From the NCBI GenBank assembly GCA_043101845.1, contig JBICHN010000011.1, positions 496,001-560,000 on the forward strand: a stretch of 64,000 nucleotides of DNA, given 5' to 3'. A program made the translations under genes and the position numbers. Position 1 is the stretch's first letter; the number at the start of each line of letters is the position of its first letter. This document shows positions 62,091-64,000 of the stretch, piece after piece. Below the pieces are notes generated by a model. It had not been told where the DNA came from. It made no database searches and saw only the letters and a program-made list of their open reading frames with translations. Origin of the DNA: JBICHN01 sp043101845. GTDB taxonomy: Bacteria > Planctomycetota > Phycisphaerae > Phycisphaerales > UBA5793.

Positions 62091-63326
62091 ATGAAGCGAA
62101 CATTCTCAATTCTTGGCGTCGGCGTTCTTTCCGCGGTCTTCGCATCGAACGCCACCGGGCAGGCGATGTTCGGCGCCATGCATCTCGACGCGACGCGTAT
62201 CGCCGTTACGGAAGAACGACCGGTCGTCGATCTGGCGCTGTGCCTCGACACGAGCGGCAGCATGAGCGGCCTGATCGACGCGGCCCGAATGAAGCTGTGG
62301 GAGATCGTGAATGACCTCGCGCTCGCCGATCCGGCCCCGCGACTCCGAGTCGCCCTGCTGACCTTCGGGAACGATGGTCACTCGTCCGAGTCCGGGTGGG
62401 TGCGCGTCGATGTCGAGTTCACGGAAGATCTCGACCTCGTATCTGAGCGCCTCTTCGCCCTGACGACGAACGGAGGCACGGAACTCGTCGGGCGCGTGCT
62501 CGACTCCGCGGCGCATGAACTCGAATGGAATGACGCTCCCACGAGCCTGAAGCTCATCGTGGTGGCCGGCAACGAATCGGCGAATCAGGATCAGCAGGTG
62601 AGTTTCCGAGACGCGAGCAAGCGCGCCATCGAGCGTGACATCATCGTGAATTCCATCTACTGCGGTGACCCCGCAGACAATCTGGCGCCGGAATGGCGCG
62701 AGGTCGCCGTACTCGCCGATGGCCGATTCGCGTCAATCGATCAGAACCAGGGCACGATCATCATCGAGACGCCGTTCGACGAGCAACTCGTCGAGCTGAG
62801 CGCCGCGTTGAACGAAACCTACCTTCCGTTCGGAGACCAGGGAGAGCGAGGCTGGGCGAATCAAACGGCGCAGGATCGCAATGCCGTCGGACTGAATACC
62901 CAGGCCGCCGCGAGTCGCGCGGTATCGAAGTCGAGCCAGCTCTATGTCTGCAGCTGGGATCTCGTGGACGCGTGCCGCACCGGACAGATCAAGCTCGAGG
63001 AAGTCGAAGAGAATCAACTGCCCGAAGCGTTGCGCGCCATGACGGTTGAAGAGCGGCAGGCGCATCTCGAGGGGCTGTCGACGAGGCGCGAATCGCTCCA
63101 GTCGAGGATTCAGTCGGTGAATTTGGAGCGGGAGACCTACATCCGCGACGAACTGGCCCGTCAGGCGGCGGATCCGAATCGATCCTTCGACTTTGCCCTC
63201 CGAACCGCGGTCCGCGAGCAGGCGGCCGCGAATGGTCTGAAGTTCTCGGGCTCGACGGTCAACGAGGCTCCGGTCGACTCGACGACTGAGGTTGAGTCGC
63301 CGGATGTCGATCTGAACGATTGCTGA
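62091..63326 (+). CDS. Exported vWA domain protein
   Basis: A 411-residue protein with a signal peptide (about 1-24) and a vWA domain from about residue 45 (VDLALCLDTSGSMSGLIDAARMKLWEIVNDLA), with the full DTSGS MIDAS and TTNGGTEL. The C-terminal half has a coiled-coil segment (MTVEERQAHLEGLSTRRESLQSRIQSVNLERETYI). It follows the VIT/vWA gene in the same direction, so the two probably form one operon and may interact. Confidence 0.88.
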   Translation: MKRTFSILGVGVLSAVFASNATGQAMFGAMHLDATRIAVTEERPVVDLALCLDTSGSMSGLIDAARMKLWEIVNDLALADPAPRLRVALLTFGNDGHSSESGWVRVDVEFTEDLDLVSERLFALTTNGGTELVGRVLDSAAHELEWNDAPTSLKLIVVAGNESANQDQQVSFRDASKRAIERDIIVNSIYCGDPADNLAPEWREVAVLADGRFASIDQNQGTIIIETPFDEQLVELSAALNETYLPFGDQGERGWANQTAQDRNAVGLNTQAAASRAVSKSSQLYVCSWDLVDACRTGQIKLEEVEENQLPEALRAMTVEERQAHLEGLSTRRESLQSRIQSVNLERETYIRDELARQAADPNRSFDFALRTAVREQAAANGLKFSGSTVNEAPVDSTTEVESPDVDLNDC

Positions 63327-63352
63327 GACGGATGATCCTTTCGCGAACATCA

Positions 63353-63385
63353 ATCGCCACCGTGGGGTTTCCCTGCGGTGGCGAT
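63353..63385 (+). terminator. Hairpin after the vWA operon
   Basis: ATCGCCACCG and CGGTGGCGAT pair fully, with further GGG/CCC pairing inside the loop. Only a weak T-content follows (CGTTGATC), so it may end the transcript inefficiently. Confidence 0.5.
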
Positions 63386-63437
63386 CGTTGATCGCCGATA
63401 GGATGAACGCGCTCGCGGAGACCGATGGAGTCCACTC

Positions 63438-64000
63438 GTGTCGAGTCGTCCGGTGATCCTGATCGTGGAGGATGATGCGCCGATCCGGCGCGGGATGGTC
63501 GACGCGCTTTCCTATGCGGGGTTTCGAACGGTGGAGGCGGCCGACGGTCGAGCCGGAGTGGAACAGGCTCGAGACGGCGCGATCGATCTTGTTCTGCTCG
63601 ATGTCCTCATGCCCGTCATGAACGGTTTCGACGCGCTTCGTTCGATTCGGGCGGCTCGCCCCGAACTGCCCATCATTCTCGTCACGGCGCGGGGCGGCGA
63701 AAGTGATCGAGTTCGAGGCCTGCAGGACGGCGCCGACGACTATGTGGTCAAGCCGTTCAGCCCGCGCGAACTCATCGCCCGCGTCGAAGCGGTCCTTCGT
63801 CGTTCACCCGGTCGCTCGTCCGGCCCCCGCGCCCTGCGCATCGGTCCCGTCGCCATCAATCTGCAGCGGGCGGAGGTTCAGGCGCCGGGCGCCGACGCCG
63901 CGTCGCTCACCGAACGCGAGGTGTCGATCCTGCGGCTGCTCGCGAGTTGTCCGGACCGGCCGGTCTCGCGCGATGAGTTGCTTCGGTACGCGTGGGGACT
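63438..64000 (+). CDS. OmpR-type response regulator (partial)
   Basis: The first 187 codons of a two-component response regulator, cut by the window edge. The receiver domain has the acidic pair in VILIVEDDAPIRRGM, the phosphoacceptor aspartate in LVLLDVLMPVMNGFDAL, and the lysine in DDYVVKPFSPRELIARV. The C-terminal winged-helix domain begins at about residue 150 (ASLTEREVSILRLLASCPDRPVSRDELLRYAWG). The GTG start is preceded by TGGAG. The partner kinase is probably beyond the edge. Confidence 0.93.
   Translation, partial: MSSRPVILIVEDDAPIRRGMVDALSYAGFRTVEAADGRAGVEQARDGAIDLVLLDVLMPVMNGFDALRSIRAARPELPIILVTARGGESDRVRGLQDGADDYVVKPFSPRELIARVEAVLRRSPGRSSGPRALRIGPVAINLQRAEVQAPGADAASLTEREVSILRLLASCPDRPVSRDELLRYAWG

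Overview
The window is GC-rich, about 63 percent by eye, and densely packed with genes on both strands. Several traits point to Planctomycetota, most likely the class Phycisphaerae. Two secreted proteins end in planctomycete-style sorting tails (PAPATLAMLG or SPGPLAML, a hydrophobic stretch, then an arginine cluster). There is a Zn-ribbon of the CxxCGYxL...CxxCG type, an exported sulfatase, and many secreted proteins of unknown role. This is an inference from gene content; no rRNA is present. I saw no insertion sequence, prophage, integrase or CRISPR array. The window looks chromosomal and mostly housekeeping.

Layout. 0-7 kb: small conserved genes (YtoQ, GreA, EVE, Nudix, RimJ-like GNAT, an exported RidA, DUF1294, dodecin). 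5-9 and 15-25 kb: secreted or surface proteins, including four that share a roughly 95-residue C-terminal domain with conserved cysteines that I do not recognise, two PEP-CTERM-like proteins, a malectin-like domain, an FG-GAP propeller and a sulfatase. 9-15 kb: an ABC transporter pair, a YdeP-type molybdopterin oxidoreductase, and a divergent EAL-HDOD / PAS-LuxR regulator pair. 26.7-29.3 kb: groES and groEL separated by two small genes. 30-37 kb: a six-gene arginine operon with acetylated-intermediate enzymes like those of Xanthomonas (N-acetylornithine carbamoyltransferase and a kinase/synthase fusion). 38-48 kb: a VKOR-like protein, tRNA-Arg, rlmN, ispH, a cytochrome b/Rieske complex whose Rieske subunit carries an N-terminal ferredoxin, and a PIN/TRAM protein. 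48-52.7 kb: SRP RNA, dnaX, ybaB, recR and rpoN. 54-64 kb: RecQ-like helicase, SppA, thiL-tsaE-yacG, two exported vWA proteins, and the start of an OmpR-type response regulator cut by the window edge.

The main points for follow-up are the repeated cysteine domain, the Xanthomonas-like arginine operon, a 10-A slippery run in dnaX with stops close behind in both shifted frames, an SRP RNA recognised by its 16-position closing stem, the ferredoxin-Rieske fusion, a hairpin that would mask the ribosome binding site of the YdeP gene, an in-frame TGA in a DinB-like gene, and several genes whose -10 box lies only 5 to 6 bases before the start codon (possible leaderless mRNAs).
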